From Brugia malayi (taxonomy: Eukaryota > Nematoda > Chromadorea > Rhabditida > Onchocercidae), in the NCBI RefSeq assembly GCF_000002995.4, contig NW_025062479.1, positions 23,800,221 to 23,864,220 of the forward strand: a stretch of DNA of 64,000 nucleotides, written 5' to 3'. Below, one piece after another: positions 28,401-43,000 of this stretch. The position numbers and the translations under genes are program-made. The stretch's first letter is position 1, and the number at the start of each line of letters is the position of its first letter. The notes under the pieces were generated by a model. The model did no database searches. It worked only from the letters and a program-made list of their open reading frames with translations, and was not told where the DNA came from.

Positions 28401-31400
28401 TCAGTTTCTTTTTCAATAAATAATACCAAACTATCTAATTGTTCATTTTTTAAAACAATAACATTTCCAATTGTTAAATCCCATTTTCGTACTACAATTT
28501 CAATTTCAGTTGGTTCAAGACGATAACCATGCATTTTCAATTGTTTATCTTTACGTCCAAGAAAATGATATTTTTCACCAAATTTTATTACAAAATCACC
28601 AGTGTAATAAGCAATTAAATTACGTTTTAAAATTTCATCTTCTTTAGTATGAAATTTATTACATTTAAAAACATTTGAATTATTTAAATTTAAATAACCA
28701 CGTGTTATACCATTACCACAAATTACTAATTCACCTTTAGCACCATTACATGTTAGATTATTTTCTGAATCTAATACATATGCAAATTCATTATTAATTA
28801 CTGTTCCAATTATACGACCACATTCGTTTTCAAAAATGGTGCAATTATTTGTTAATGACCAAATTGTTGTTTCAGTTGGTCCATAAATTTGACATAAACA
28901 AATTCCCAATTGTAAACAACGATTAATTTGTTGATTGTTAATTGTTTCACCACCAACAAATAATTTTTCTAGTTGTTGCAACTGATTAATCTCATCATTA
29001 TCAAACATATTAAATAGTGCTGCTGATAAGAATGCAAATTGTACATTCATTTCAATAATTTCATTTGTTGCATTAAGAATATTTGCTGCGCTAATTAAAC
29101 AACAACCATTTGAAAATGTTGTAAAAATATTCATACAACTTACATCAAAAATTGTATTTACCGAATGATAAATGCGATAGTTAGGATGAAATGTTGTTTG
29201 TTGTGTTGATGCAACAATAAAATTAAGCAAATTTTGATTTGTAACACAAACTGCTTTCGGTTTTCCGGTTGTACCACTGGTAAATATTACATATGATAAA
29301 TCAATACATTGTGAATATTTTTTCATCCGTTCATTTGCTAATTTTTTATTGCAATAAATCATTTTCCAATTTTTCGTATCAGTTTGTTGTTGTTGTTGTT
29401 GATTAGTAAATGCTGCAAATTGTTCCATGTTTAGCATTGGAATATTCAAATTTAAGTGCTTTTCTTGAACAATAATAATTGTTGCACCAATATCATGCAC
29501 TAATTGTGCAATCATTGTGCTAGAATTTGCTGGATCAATTGGCGCATATGCAGCACCAATTAATTGCACTGCTAATAGCGGTGCTATTATTGCATTTGAA
29601 TCAGCACATATTGGTATTATTGTATCAGCACGAATATTTTCACAACTATTTTGCAAATAAAATTGTGTTATTTGCTTAGAAAATACATCAATCATTTCGT
29701 ACAGTTGTTGATAAGTAATTATTGTTTGATATGAATTGCAAAAAGCAATAAGCTTATCAGTATGTATTGCTTGTTGTTTGATAATATCAATAGCACTACC
29801 TGATAATACATCACAATAATGCATTTTACATTTGAAATTATACATTTCATTTTGAATACAATCATTTTTGCTACAAATTGATTTAAGTAATTTCAAATAA
29901 ACAACAATCATTTGATCGATAAGTTGATTGGAATATTGATTTGCATTATAATTAATAGTAATTAATGGTCCATTATCATTATCATTTATTTCATCAATTG
30001 TAAATGCAAAATCAAATGCATCATTTGTGGTAAGTTGTTTTATTGAACATTTCACATTTGAAATTTCAATTTTTGGAAAATCAAGATTATGACGATAGTT
30101 AAAAAATATATTAAAAATAGGATGTTGATTTGTTGCAAATTGTCGTTGCTCTGTTGATAAATTAGCAACCAATAAATGAAATGGTAAATGTTCAAATGAA
30201 CGAGCATCCTGAATTGCTGCTTTAATTTGCTCAAAAAGCATTTCATTTGTTACATTCATTTGAAAATTTTCAACAATTAAAATAATATTATTTAAAAAAT
30301 AACCCATAACTAATTTCATTTCATCAACATTCATTCGACCAGATACCGGACAACCAATTATTATTGTATTATTATCATAATCATTCGAGAATTTACGAAT
30401 GAGACATACAAATGCAGTAAGCATTACTGTATAAACAGTTTGTTGATAACGTTTAGCTGTTTCATTTACCTGCATCCATAGTGATAATGAAACATTGAAA
30501 ATTTTTTGACGAATTAATTTTGTTATCAGAATTGCTGTTTTATGTGTGATAATTTGTGTTCCTTGTTGTTGTTGTTGTTGTTGAAATTTTGCACACAATC
30601 GTTTCAAATCATCATTTATCATTTGAGTAAAATTATCACTACGTTGCCATGCAGCAAAATGTGCTACATGATGTGATAAACGTTTAAATGTTACCGGAAT
30701 ATGCTCATTTGTTAGACAATAATGATAAAATTTGCTTAATTCATTAGCAAAAATAGTCATCGACCAACCATCAGTGATAATATGATGTTGACTTATCACT
30801 ATCATATATTCATTTTTCATCTTATCACTGCTCTCACTACTACACATTGATAATAATCGAAATGGAATTTGTCTTAAATCCATTATATGATTTTTTTCAT
30901 CATTTATCAATTGATAACGTTCATATTCATCTAACATTGGCCATAACATATGATAATAGGATTCAGTAAGTGATTGAATTTCCTGATAACATATATCATT
31001 TCTTATCAGAAATGTTGTTCGTAGTGATGTTTGTCGTGCAATTAGAAATAGAAATGCTTTATGCAAACTTTTAATGCAAATTAATCCTTGAAATGTTAGC
31101 AAAAAGCAAATATTATAGAGTGTTGGATGGTGTAATTCTCGTAAAATAAACATATTTTCTTGTGGATAACTTAATCGAATCATTTTTAACTTTTCAATAC
31201 AATCAAACATTTTGTAATCTTTTAATTTAAATGAAAATTTTTGCTCATTTCTTTTCAATTTTGCATTTTGTAAAAAATGCAAAAACTGTTGAAATTGTGA
31301 ATGTTGAAATAAATCATCCAATTTGCAATCAATTTGCAACATACAATTAATTTCCCAAATAATTTGCATACCATTTAATGAATGTCCACCTAATTGAAAG

Positions 31401-34037
31401 AAATCATCATGATCAATGATCTGTTCAACATTCAAATAATTCATCCAAATTTTTGCAATAACATTTTTAAATTCATTGCAATTCATTTTCATATTTTTTT
31501 CCTCCATTAATTCAGTTGCAAATTTATCATTTAATGTAAAATTTAATTTACGAATTTCCTGAATTATTTCATTTGGATTAATAAATGAAACAGCAATTAA
31601 TCCTTGTTGATACAAACATTTTTTTATCATTTGTTCAGCATCATTTACTGATAATGAATATTTCATGATCAGGTTTGCTACAGGATTTTGACTTTTATTT
31701 TTGTCGCTGTTATAATTGCTAAGCATAGTGCTATCTCTCCAACCGGTCCATTGTACGGTTGTAATTTTTTGAACATTCCGGAATTTTTGCTCACTGCATA
31801 TATCAAGAAAAATATTTGATGCTGCATAATCACTATTACCAGGTATGCCAAATAATGCATTCATACTGGAATTAAGAATTAAACTTCGAATATTGATATT
31901 ATTTTCATGTAAAATATTGATTACATTACGAATACCACAAATTTTTGGTTGCAAAACAGTTTGTAATTCATTGAAATTTTTGTCAAATTTAATACTACGA
32001 TCAATTTTTCCAGCTGCTGCATGTATGATAACATTGATTTGTTTATGTTGTGACATTATTTGTGTCAATAAATGTCGCACATCATCGTTGTTTGTCACAT
32101 CAATGTCATATGCAAAGAATTTATGTTGCTCATTGTTAACATCAACAATTGCTGCTACATTTGTCTGATTAACTTTTTTAGACATTTCCAAATTTCGTAA
32201 AATTTTCCATTGATTAATTTTATTTTGATGTTGTTGAAAGTGTTTTGTAGCATTTGGACAAGCAATACAAATTGTTAAATTGTTAAAATTTTGACAAAGA
32301 ACATTTGCAAATGATTGTCCAATGCTACCAAATCCAAAAATTACAATGATATCAGCATTTTGAATCAGACAACAATCATTCTTATCAATTATTGATTGTT
32401 TCTCATTTCCAATCAAATAATTATCACATTCAGTTAATTTTAATTGATAGGAAAAATACTCAAATTTATCATTTACAAAATTTCGAATTAATGCAAAATT
32501 AGCATGATGCAATTGAAGTAATTGTAATGCATCAAATAAATTAATTTCTGATGTGCAAAGAATACATGCAGCTTTCATTGATCTTTTTGTCATTACAAAT
32601 TCTCGTATTGGTCCAAGAACAGTAAATATTTCCGGTTCTGCATTCCAATCAATACATGTCAGAAATTTTAAATCAATCATATTTTGTGTAATAATTGTTA
32701 AAATCCAATATACAGAATAAAAACTTGTTAATAAATATGAATCACTGCTCTCATCAGTTTGTAAATTTACCGGAAAATTCCATGCATGAATTATAGTATC
32801 ATAATAAAAATTATTACTGCGAAGAAAATTAGCTAATTCATAGTACGATTGTTGATTATTTGAATTAATATAAATATTATCATTTATTACATTAATATTT
32901 CCGGTTAATGATATTGTATCATTAAAAATACACTGCACCGGTACAAATAAATTATGTAGCATTGAAAGAAATTTATCAATTGAATTTGTCCTTCTTTGTG
33001 ATACAAATAATAAAACTCCTTTTGGTAATTGTTGTTGTTGTTGTTTTGTTGTATATTTACATGATAACCAACATGATTCATACAAATTTACATCAATATT
33101 TTCACTCGTCCATTTCACTGTTTGTTTCTCCCAGCAAATATTTTTTTCAAATTGATAATTTGGAAGAAATTTATCAAAGCTATAATTGCCACAAATTTTT
33201 TCCCAATTTAATTCATAACCTTTCATCCATAATTTTGTTGCAATATGAAGTAAATTACCTGTATCATAACCTTTTTCATATTGTTTCTTTGATGGTATTG
33301 TTGAAATAATATCAATTTTGCATTGTTTATTAGCATTTAATAAACTTTCCAAAATACCTTTTGGACCAATTTCAATAATTATTTTAATTTGATCGCTTAA
33401 ATTTGCAATACATTTATCAAGTCGAACAGCATAACGCATATGTTCAATCATATATTTAGCATCAAAATGCTTAATTAATTCACCATTAATATTTGATAAA
33501 ATTTGTTTTGTTGGCTTTTGAAAAGTGAATTTTGCCAAAAATTGCTCAAATTCATCAAGTATTGAATTCATAAATGAACTATGAAAACCATAATTTGTTG
33601 TTAGCTCTCGACAATGTATTTCATTAATTTCCAACAATTGCTTAAATGCATCAATTGTTTTAGGTTTACCAACAAAACATTTCAAATTTGAATGTAGATG
33701 AGCTGAAATTTCAATTGTTTCAGGAATTTGCAAGCATTTTTTATTGCTATTCAAATGTTTGTTATAAATTGCACAATTTACAGCTAACATTTTAGCATTT
33801 TCTGTTTTTGCAATCAAACATCCACGTTTGAAAATAATCATTAATGCTGTTTCAATATCAAAAACATTAGCTTGTACAGCAGCAACATATTCACCTAAAC
33901 TATGTCCAATCATAATACAACCATCAATTTTCCATTCTTTTAATTGTTCCATTAAAGCATAGCAAATAATAAATGTAGCTAATTGTGAATATGGTTGCTT
34001 TAAAAGCATATTTTCCATTGTTATTGTTTGTTGTTGG

Positions 34038-34071
<34 letters not shown>

Positions 34072-37000
34072 GATGAATTATATTTTCAAAATTTACACCA
34101 ATTAATTTACTAGCAATATGAAAACATTTTTTCATTACATTACAAAATGTTTGATTATATTTCATTGCTTCAAAACCCATATTTAAATATTCCAATCCTT
34201 GTGGTGCAATATAGAATGCAATATTTTCACATTTTAAATTAATTATTTTTTCAATTTTAACAGCATTTTTTAATTCATTTTTAGCATCGCTAATTGTTCG
34301 TACAGTAATACCAAATCGATATTGAAAATGTTCACGATAATTTTGCAATGTACTTGCAATTTGATTTAAATTCATTTTCATTTGCAAATAATTACCAATG
34401 CAATTACAAAGTTGCATGCATGCATTTTTACTTTTACCAGTTATGATTAATGCATAAAAATAATGATTATTATTTGATTGATATGTTGATAAGAAATGAT
34501 TATTATCATTTTCAATGATTAGATGCGCATTTGTACCACCAATACCAGATGCATTTACAGCTAAACGTAAAATTTTCTTCTCAATTTCAATATTACATTT
34601 GGTAATTTGAAAGCTAACATCGCTTAAATGTTCATTAAATTGTTCAAAATTAATTTGTCTTGGAATAATTCTCATTTCAGCAATTTTGCATAATTTTATA
34701 ATTGCAGCAATACCAGCACCAGCTAATGCATGTCCAATATTTGCTTTAACAGAACCAATTAATGTGTCACGTTGATAACACTGTGACATTGCTGTAAGTT
34801 CAATTAGATCACCTGTTATTGTACCACTACCGTGACATTCAATATAATCAATTTCATTTGTGTCACACATTTCAATTGCTTTTTTGATACAGCTTTGTTG
34901 ACCAGTAATATTTGGTGCCATAAAGCTTGACTTTAATAAGCCATCATTTGTAATTGCATAGCCAATTATATTACCTATAACAGGTATGTTCATTTTTTGA
35001 GCATCATTTAATCGTTGTAGTACAATAACACCAACTGCTGAACCTCGAACTGTTCCACTGGATTGTTGATCAAATGGACGACAGTGACCATCAGTTGATA
35101 GTATCATTCCATGTTTTAAGCTATTATTATTATTACTATTGTTACCTGTATAAGGTAATGCTAATGATACAGCACCAGCAAGTACAATATCACATTGATT
35201 TTGTTTTAGTAAATTAATTGCTTGTACAATAGCAATAAGTGCAGTGGAGCATGCTGAATAAACAGCAAATGATGGACCATTTAGATTGAGCAAATGACTG
35301 GTCCATGTAGCAATAAAATCTTTTTGATTAATCTCGTATAAATTTTCAATACCACCAATGCAACGTGATTTCACGTGATACTCTGATGGTTCAGCACCAA
35401 CAATAACACCAATTCGTAATTTATCTCGAATACGTATAAGACCAGAACGTTCTAGAGCAATATATGCATGCTCAACAAATTTACGAATTTGTGGATCAAT
35501 ATAATTTGCATCACTAGATGTTAAATTCCAGAATTGATAATCAAATTTATCTAAATCAGGCATTATACCAATTCCTTCTATCATTTCTTCATGATCATTT
35601 ATTTTTGTTCGTTTTTGTTGCTCAATTAATTCTTGACCATCTAGCAAAGAGCGCCAAAATATCTCATCATTAGATGCGCCAGAAAATGCACCTGAATAAC
35701 CAATAATTGCTATCTTATCATTTTTATCATTTTTCATACGCTTATCATTTTGTAATTTATTATCATTTATTAGCATATTTTGTGCTAAATATTGTGATAA
35801 TGTTTGAACAGTTGAATATTCATAGAAAATTGCAATTGGAATATTTAAATTTAATCGTTCATTAAGTAATTTTTGCATTTCGGTAATCATTAATGAATCA
35901 ATTCCCATTGACATAAAACCAATATCAAATTTAACATCTGTTATACCACTTACTTCCATAATACAATTATTGATTATTTCAGTGAAATTTTTTTCGGATC
36001 CAGAAATTGAATGCAAATTATTTTGTAAAATAAATTCATCTCCCTTGTTGTCGTTATTGTTGTCGCTATTGTTGTTATTGTCGTCGCTATTATTGTTATT
36101 GTTGTTGTTGTTATTGTCATTATTAATGGAAATATTTTCCAAAAATTTTCTCAAATATGGACGTTTTTTTTGAAGTATATCAAAATTAACACTCATTGCT
36201 ATATGATGACCTTTACTAGAAAGTAATTTGTAACATAGTTGTGTCACCTGTTCTACCTGTAATAATTTCCAACCACTGGTCTGAATTTGTCGTCTAATTT
36301 TAGCCATATGTTCACCGGCCAAAAATCCTTGACCATCCCATGGTCCCCAACTAATGACCAATCCATTTGGTACATTTTTTCGCATCAAATATTCCATAAG
36401 TTCATTAGCAACAACATAATTAGCTTGTCCAGCAGAGCCAAGAATTGTTGCAGCTGATGAGAATGCAACAATTTTTTGAATTGAATACAATCTTGAAAGT
36501 TTGATAATATTTTGTAAACCTAAAACTTTTGGTTGACAAACCATTTCAAATAATTTCACATTCATATTTTCCATCAAACAATTGCTTACTGTTGCTGCAC
36601 AATGAAAGATCATATCAAATGGCGCAAATGTCGCAAAAATTTTTTCCATTTGCATATAATCAGTGCAATCTGCCTGTATTGTTCTAATTATTGAGCCATT
36701 CTTATCACTGCTACATGTATTAAGCATTGTTCTTGAGATAGCAATCGCTAAACGTGGTTTTAAAATTTCAATTAATTTTCCTGCTATTCCTCGAATATTT
36801 CCTGTTATCAGTATTCGATCAGTATTTCTTATCTGTTCCACAATTAATTCTTTATCATTCATTTCTTGCATTCTTTCAACAAATCGATTACCGCCACTGT
36901 AACAAATTATTTCATTGATAAAATTTTCATCCCAAATTTCATACAAAATTTGCTTATCAATAATATCAGTATGAATAGCTTTAAAATTTACACTTGTCTC

Positions 37001-40000
37001 TTCCATTGCTAATGTTTTTAGTAAAGCTGAAAATGGCGCAAATAATCTTTCATTTTCATTGCTATTACTAATAGCAAAAACAATTAAGCATAATTTTGCA
37101 TTATTATTGTTTCTGAAACAATTATTATTGTTATTGTTGTTGTTGTTATTGTTGTTGCTGCTGTTTACCAGAATTTTCCATAAATTAATCACCAGCATAC
37201 TTTGTTTTATAGTATTTTCCAATAAATTTTCCTCATCAATTATCCATTCAAATATCAATTTTGTACATTGATGCAAATGAAATTGTTTTTTAATCCTAAC
37301 AATATCATCATTATCATTTATCTTGGTGACAAATATAGCTTGTTGTCCTAGAATTGTTGTTGTATCGGTTAGATTAATAGCAATAAATGGCATAGTTTGT
37401 TCCGGATCCGGTAGTAAACATTTCTTTTGAACTAACTTATACAGATAGTGAGAATTGATCAAATCCGTTTTAGTATTATCAAAATTATTACTGTTAAATT
37501 GATCAATTATAGGATTTACACTTTCGAGATTTTTCGTCTGCTCAGACATTTCCAATTGCAAATTTGAAAAGTGAATTTCAGTATGCAATGAATTACAATC
37601 ATTAATTTGCATATTACAATCAGTAAATGGCCAATATTTTTTCTTGGAATATTCGGCATCCGGTATGAGACATGTTTTAACTGTCTGATCATTAAGCATT
37701 TTCCAATTGATATCAATAAAATGCACATATAGTTGACAAATTATTTCCACAAATTGATTGCTAAATGTTTTTTTCAAATTACTGCCAAATTTCATTTTAG
37801 GTTTTTCAATTTGTAAAGTTGATATGCTTAAAATACAATCGAAATTATCAGAAATTATTTCTTCCTGTATTTCAAAATTGCAACATTCATATGACATTCC
37901 TTTTTGATAATTTCTTCTTATCACTTTAGCAATAATTTGATCAATTCTATTCGTTGCAATAATTATTAATGGTTTTACACCAATTACAAATAGAAATGTA
38001 AGCAATGAAATTTTTGAAATATATTCAAATGCATTTTGTTCATCTAATTTTGTTGTTGTAAAATTATTTGTGCATTTATAAATTTTGAGATATTTGAGGA
38101 AAATTTTTCGAAATGAACGATATGATATGTATAATTCAGCAATCATAGCTGGTTCCGGTTTTCCTTCCATTTTAAAAATAATTTTAGTCCATTTTTGTGA
38201 TTTTTTAAACATTTCCACAAAAGACATCCATTTTTGTGTATGCTGTTTAATTGGCATTGCTATTCGATATTTTCCGGTAGATAAATCCGGTGAATTTTGT
38301 AACATTGCACAGACTGTTGTAAGATTGTAGCATGCATTTTCTACATACATTTTTAATTTTCCGGAAATTAATTTAAGTACTTCTAAATTATCACCTGAAT
38401 ATGAAATGATAGATGGAGAATGATTGGTTGATAGCATTTGCTTTATCATTGATTGTTTTGATCTTTTTACATCATTTTGCAATTGTTCTCGATTTGATCT
38501 TCTGAGAACGATTGATGTATTGGTACCACTGAAACCAAAACTATTTATGAGTATATCAATGGTACCATTTGGTAATTCTTCACCAATTACCGGTACAATT
38601 AATGAACCACAATCATTTATGATATTTCGATTTAACAATTTGAAATGTTGCATTGATGGTAGATAGTTATGATTGCATGCTTCAAGCACCATAATTAATG
38701 ATGCAGCACCGGCTACAGCTTCACAATGACCTATTGAACTTTTGACCGATGTAATATGAATCGATTGAGCATCATTATCATTATCATTATTATCAGCCAA
38801 AGCATTTAAAATAGCTTTTGCTTCAATTGGATCACCTAATGAGGTACCTGTTGCATGTGCTTCCACCCAATTTATCACTGACTTATTTACTCGTTTCTTA
38901 CAAACTTTACTCATTAATTCATATTCACTTATTCCATTTGGTACTGTAAGCGCATTTGATCGTCCATTATGTCGCATACCGTATGCTTCAATTGTAAATT
39001 TAAAATCATTTTGATGAATTGCAAATGTTTCACTTTTTAAATTCAAATTTTTTCCATGAATTAATATCATAGCAGCACCATCTGATCGAACATATCCATC
39101 TGCATCCACATCAAATACCTTACAAAAATTTGTTTCACTAAGCATTTGAGCATTCTGTAAGACAGTTGTTGATTTTAAATTTAAAATTATATTAATAGCA
39201 CCAACAAGTGCCATACGACAATTACCCTGTTTAATATTATCACATGCAACAGTAAGTGCAGAAGCAAATGATGAACATGCTGTATCAATTACCATTGTTG
39301 GTCCATTTAAATTATACCAATAAGCAATACGTCCTGCTAAAGCACTTTGATTTGTACCTGTACTCAGGTATGAATTTGCATCATTAATTTCTGCATATGC
39401 TTTTTGTGCAAAATCATTTGAGCTAACACCAATAAAAACACCTGTTTCATTAGTTAATTCTTTCAAACCTGTTTTTTCAATTAATTTTTGTGTCAACTCT
39501 AATAGAATACGTTGTTGAGGATCAATGTAAATTGCTTCTTTAGGTGTAATACCAAATTTTGATGGTTCAAACATTGTTATATCAGTTTGAAATTTTTGAA
39601 TATTATCAGTTGAATGAGAATTGATTCCTGCTTTCAAATTATTCCATAATGATGCACAATCAGTTGCAGAATTAGGAAATTGACCAATATAGCTAATAAT
39701 TTCAATTTCTAATATTTTATCTTGAATAGATAATTTCTTATCTGTGCTAATTTCATCTGTTAATTTACTAACAGTATTAGTTGGAGTAATTTTGTTATCA
39801 CTTGTAGTGTTATCACACTTATCACTGCTAGCAAAATGGTTCATTTCTTTGTTAGCAGAATATTGTGATTGTGAATGATTGCAATGTTTTGTTGATATAA
39901 TAGACTTATTAGCACTAATATCAATTGCTTTAACATTATGTAAAATAATAATTTCACTATCATTATCATAAATAATAACTGATCCTTTGATAATATTATC

Positions 40001-43000
40001 AGTACGTTTTGTGATAATTCCATATGCATGAAAATAATTGCTTTTTGTACATATTGCATTATAATTGATGATAATATCATCAATTGCAAATGGAATATAA
40101 ACTGATAATTTGTTCGTATTGAGAAGTGCAGCAGAAAGTAATTGAAGTGAACCATCAATAAGTCTTATCAGATCATTATCATTTATCAATAATGCACTAA
40201 TATAACAATCTTTACGATATATTTCACGTAATATTTGAAAATTTGGTCCATATTGTAAGCCATTTTTTCGCATTATTTCATAAAATAATTGATGCGATAA
40301 ATTGTGCATTTTCATTTTGAATTGTTTACATTTAATTTGTAAATTTTTTAATGCATTAATTTGTTTCATTTTTTCAACAATTATTTTACGCTTTTCATTA
40401 CCTAATCGACAACTGCAATAATTATTATCACTGCTATCTGTTAGCAATAATTCTGTTTTGATAAATTTCACATTAATTTTGCTTAGATTAGCAACAGTAA
40501 TTCGTTTTTCCAATCGTAATGCTTCAAAAATAATCATTCTCCTTTCATCTGATAACTTATCATAATTCATTCTTTTCATTGCATCAATTTTTGCATCCAA
40601 TAAATTTGTTGTATATTCAACAAATAGAACAATAATAAATGCAGCAGGTAATATTATAGCACCATGAAGACGATGCTCCTCAAATAATTTCATATTTTTT
40701 TTGTTCAACAATTTTTTCATCAGCATGCTTTTATCAGTGGAATTATTATCAGTGTTAATTTCATTGCAAATTTGTTCCCATTTAATTTTAACACCAAAAT
40801 TTTGAAGTTGACATAATGAATGAATAAATGAGTCCATTTCATACATATTATTGCTAATTGATGATAATATTAAATTATCTGATTTAGAATTAATCATACT
40901 TCGTACAAATGTTGTCAAAATTTCACCATTACCAATTTCAAGCCATATATTCGTTTTATTTCTACGTAATGTTTCAATGCATTTTTTAAAATATACAGTT
41001 GAATTAATTGATGCAATTATTTGATTATCAATGAAATTAGTAGCATTGATTAATTCACCAGTGGAATAGCAAATAACATTTTGTTTTGTTTGTTTTTTCA
41101 ATTTTATTTGTTTACATTCCATTTTATATTGCTCTAATAATGTGTTATCAATTACTGAGCTATGAAATGGATAGCAATCATCAATTATTGTAAATGAATA
41201 ATGATGTAATTGTGCATAATGTATGCATAATTTAGCTGATTGATTATCACCTGATAAGATTATTTGCTTATCACTATTGATAGCTGCATAGTGCATTCCA
41301 CTATACTGTTGTAATTTTGCACCATTTTCTTTATCATTAACAGCAATCATTTTACCCATTCCTCTGGTAAATTCAAGAATTTCACCACGTCGTATGACTA
41401 ATTTTAATGCATCAATAAGTGATATTTGATTAGCTAATGTATATGCAACAATTTCACCAATACTATGTCCAACAAAATATGTCGCATTTACACCGCAATA
41501 TTCATAAAATTTTGCAAGCGAATATGCAAAACAATAAATAATTGGTTGTGCATAATTTGTTTTATACAGCAACTCTCGATAATGCCAATGATAAATTACA
41601 TCTCGAATATTGACACTTTTTTTAGCCATATATTCATTTGCAATATTTAATGTTTCATCAAATTTTTGTCGAAAAAATGGAAAAATAGAACTTAATTGTC
41701 TACCCATATTCCATATTTGACTTCCTTGTCCACTAATCATAAAGCATATAATTGCTTTTCGAGAATGCTCAATATTATTTGCAATAATAATTTCTTCTTG
41801 CAACAGTTTATATTTGAAACCCCAAATAATATGTAAATAATTATTGTTCCATTGTTTATTGCTACATGTAATCATCGTTGATCGATTTAATTGTTTGTGC
41901 AAATTATAAAAGCGAATTTGTTCGTTGTCTAATTTTTTGTTAGCTGTTGAATGAAGTGTAAAAAATTTAAAACTTTTAGCTATATTTTCTGAATAATCCA
42001 TCAAATTTGCATGACAATTGCGCTCAATGCGCTCAGTAATTTCATCGTCAGAATATTCTTTAATACGATAGTATAATGATGCAATATAATGTAAAAGTTG
42101 ATTGATTGTTGGATGCTCAAATATTGCTAATACATTTAAAGTTGGTTTTATTTCAATTTTTTCCGTTAACTTACTCACAAATTGATAAATTTTGAATGAA
42201 TCAAGACCAAGATCCATAAAAGTTTGCTGATAATTTTCGATTGTTATCATATCACCAGTTAATTCCTCCAATATTTTGATCATTTCTAATTTGAGACAAT
42301 CAATGTTTTTTTCTTCATTAATTCCTGTTTTATTTGCTGCTGCCGTATTTTTATTCCATTGCACCAAATTATCAGTTATTGATTGATTTTTGTCCAATTG
42401 ATCACTTCGGTTTAACATCTGTTCCGAATTATTCTTTCCAATTATTTGTATATTATTATCATTTGCAGTATTGAGTAATACAGTAGCTAAATCAGGACGA
42501 TAGTGTAAAATTTTCCGGATATCAATTTGTGCAATAATCATTCTTTCCGGTGCATAATCAATAGCAATTTGTAAATAAGCTAATGCTTTTTGCGTCTTCA
42601 AACCAATGAAACCAATTTCATTTAAAATTTTATTAGCCTTAATAGCCATTCCGGTTTCTAACCAATTACCCCAATTAATTATTGTTGCTGGAAGTTGTTT
42701 TGCTCGACGTTTAAGCATAATTTCATCAATAAAAGCATTAGCTGCCGAATAGTTACATTGGCCACGATTACCAATTAATGCAGAAATAGATGAATTAATA
42801 ATAAAATGTTTAATTGGATGTAAACGACATAATTTATCCAACATTAATAAACCATTACATTTTGCATCAATTACAAGCCGAAAAGTTGAATGTGTTTGTT
42901 TGGCTGCTAATTTATCATGAATGCAACCAGCACTATGAATAATACTTGTTAATGTTACTGGTAATTTCTCAAAAAATTCTTGCACTTGCATTTTGCATGT

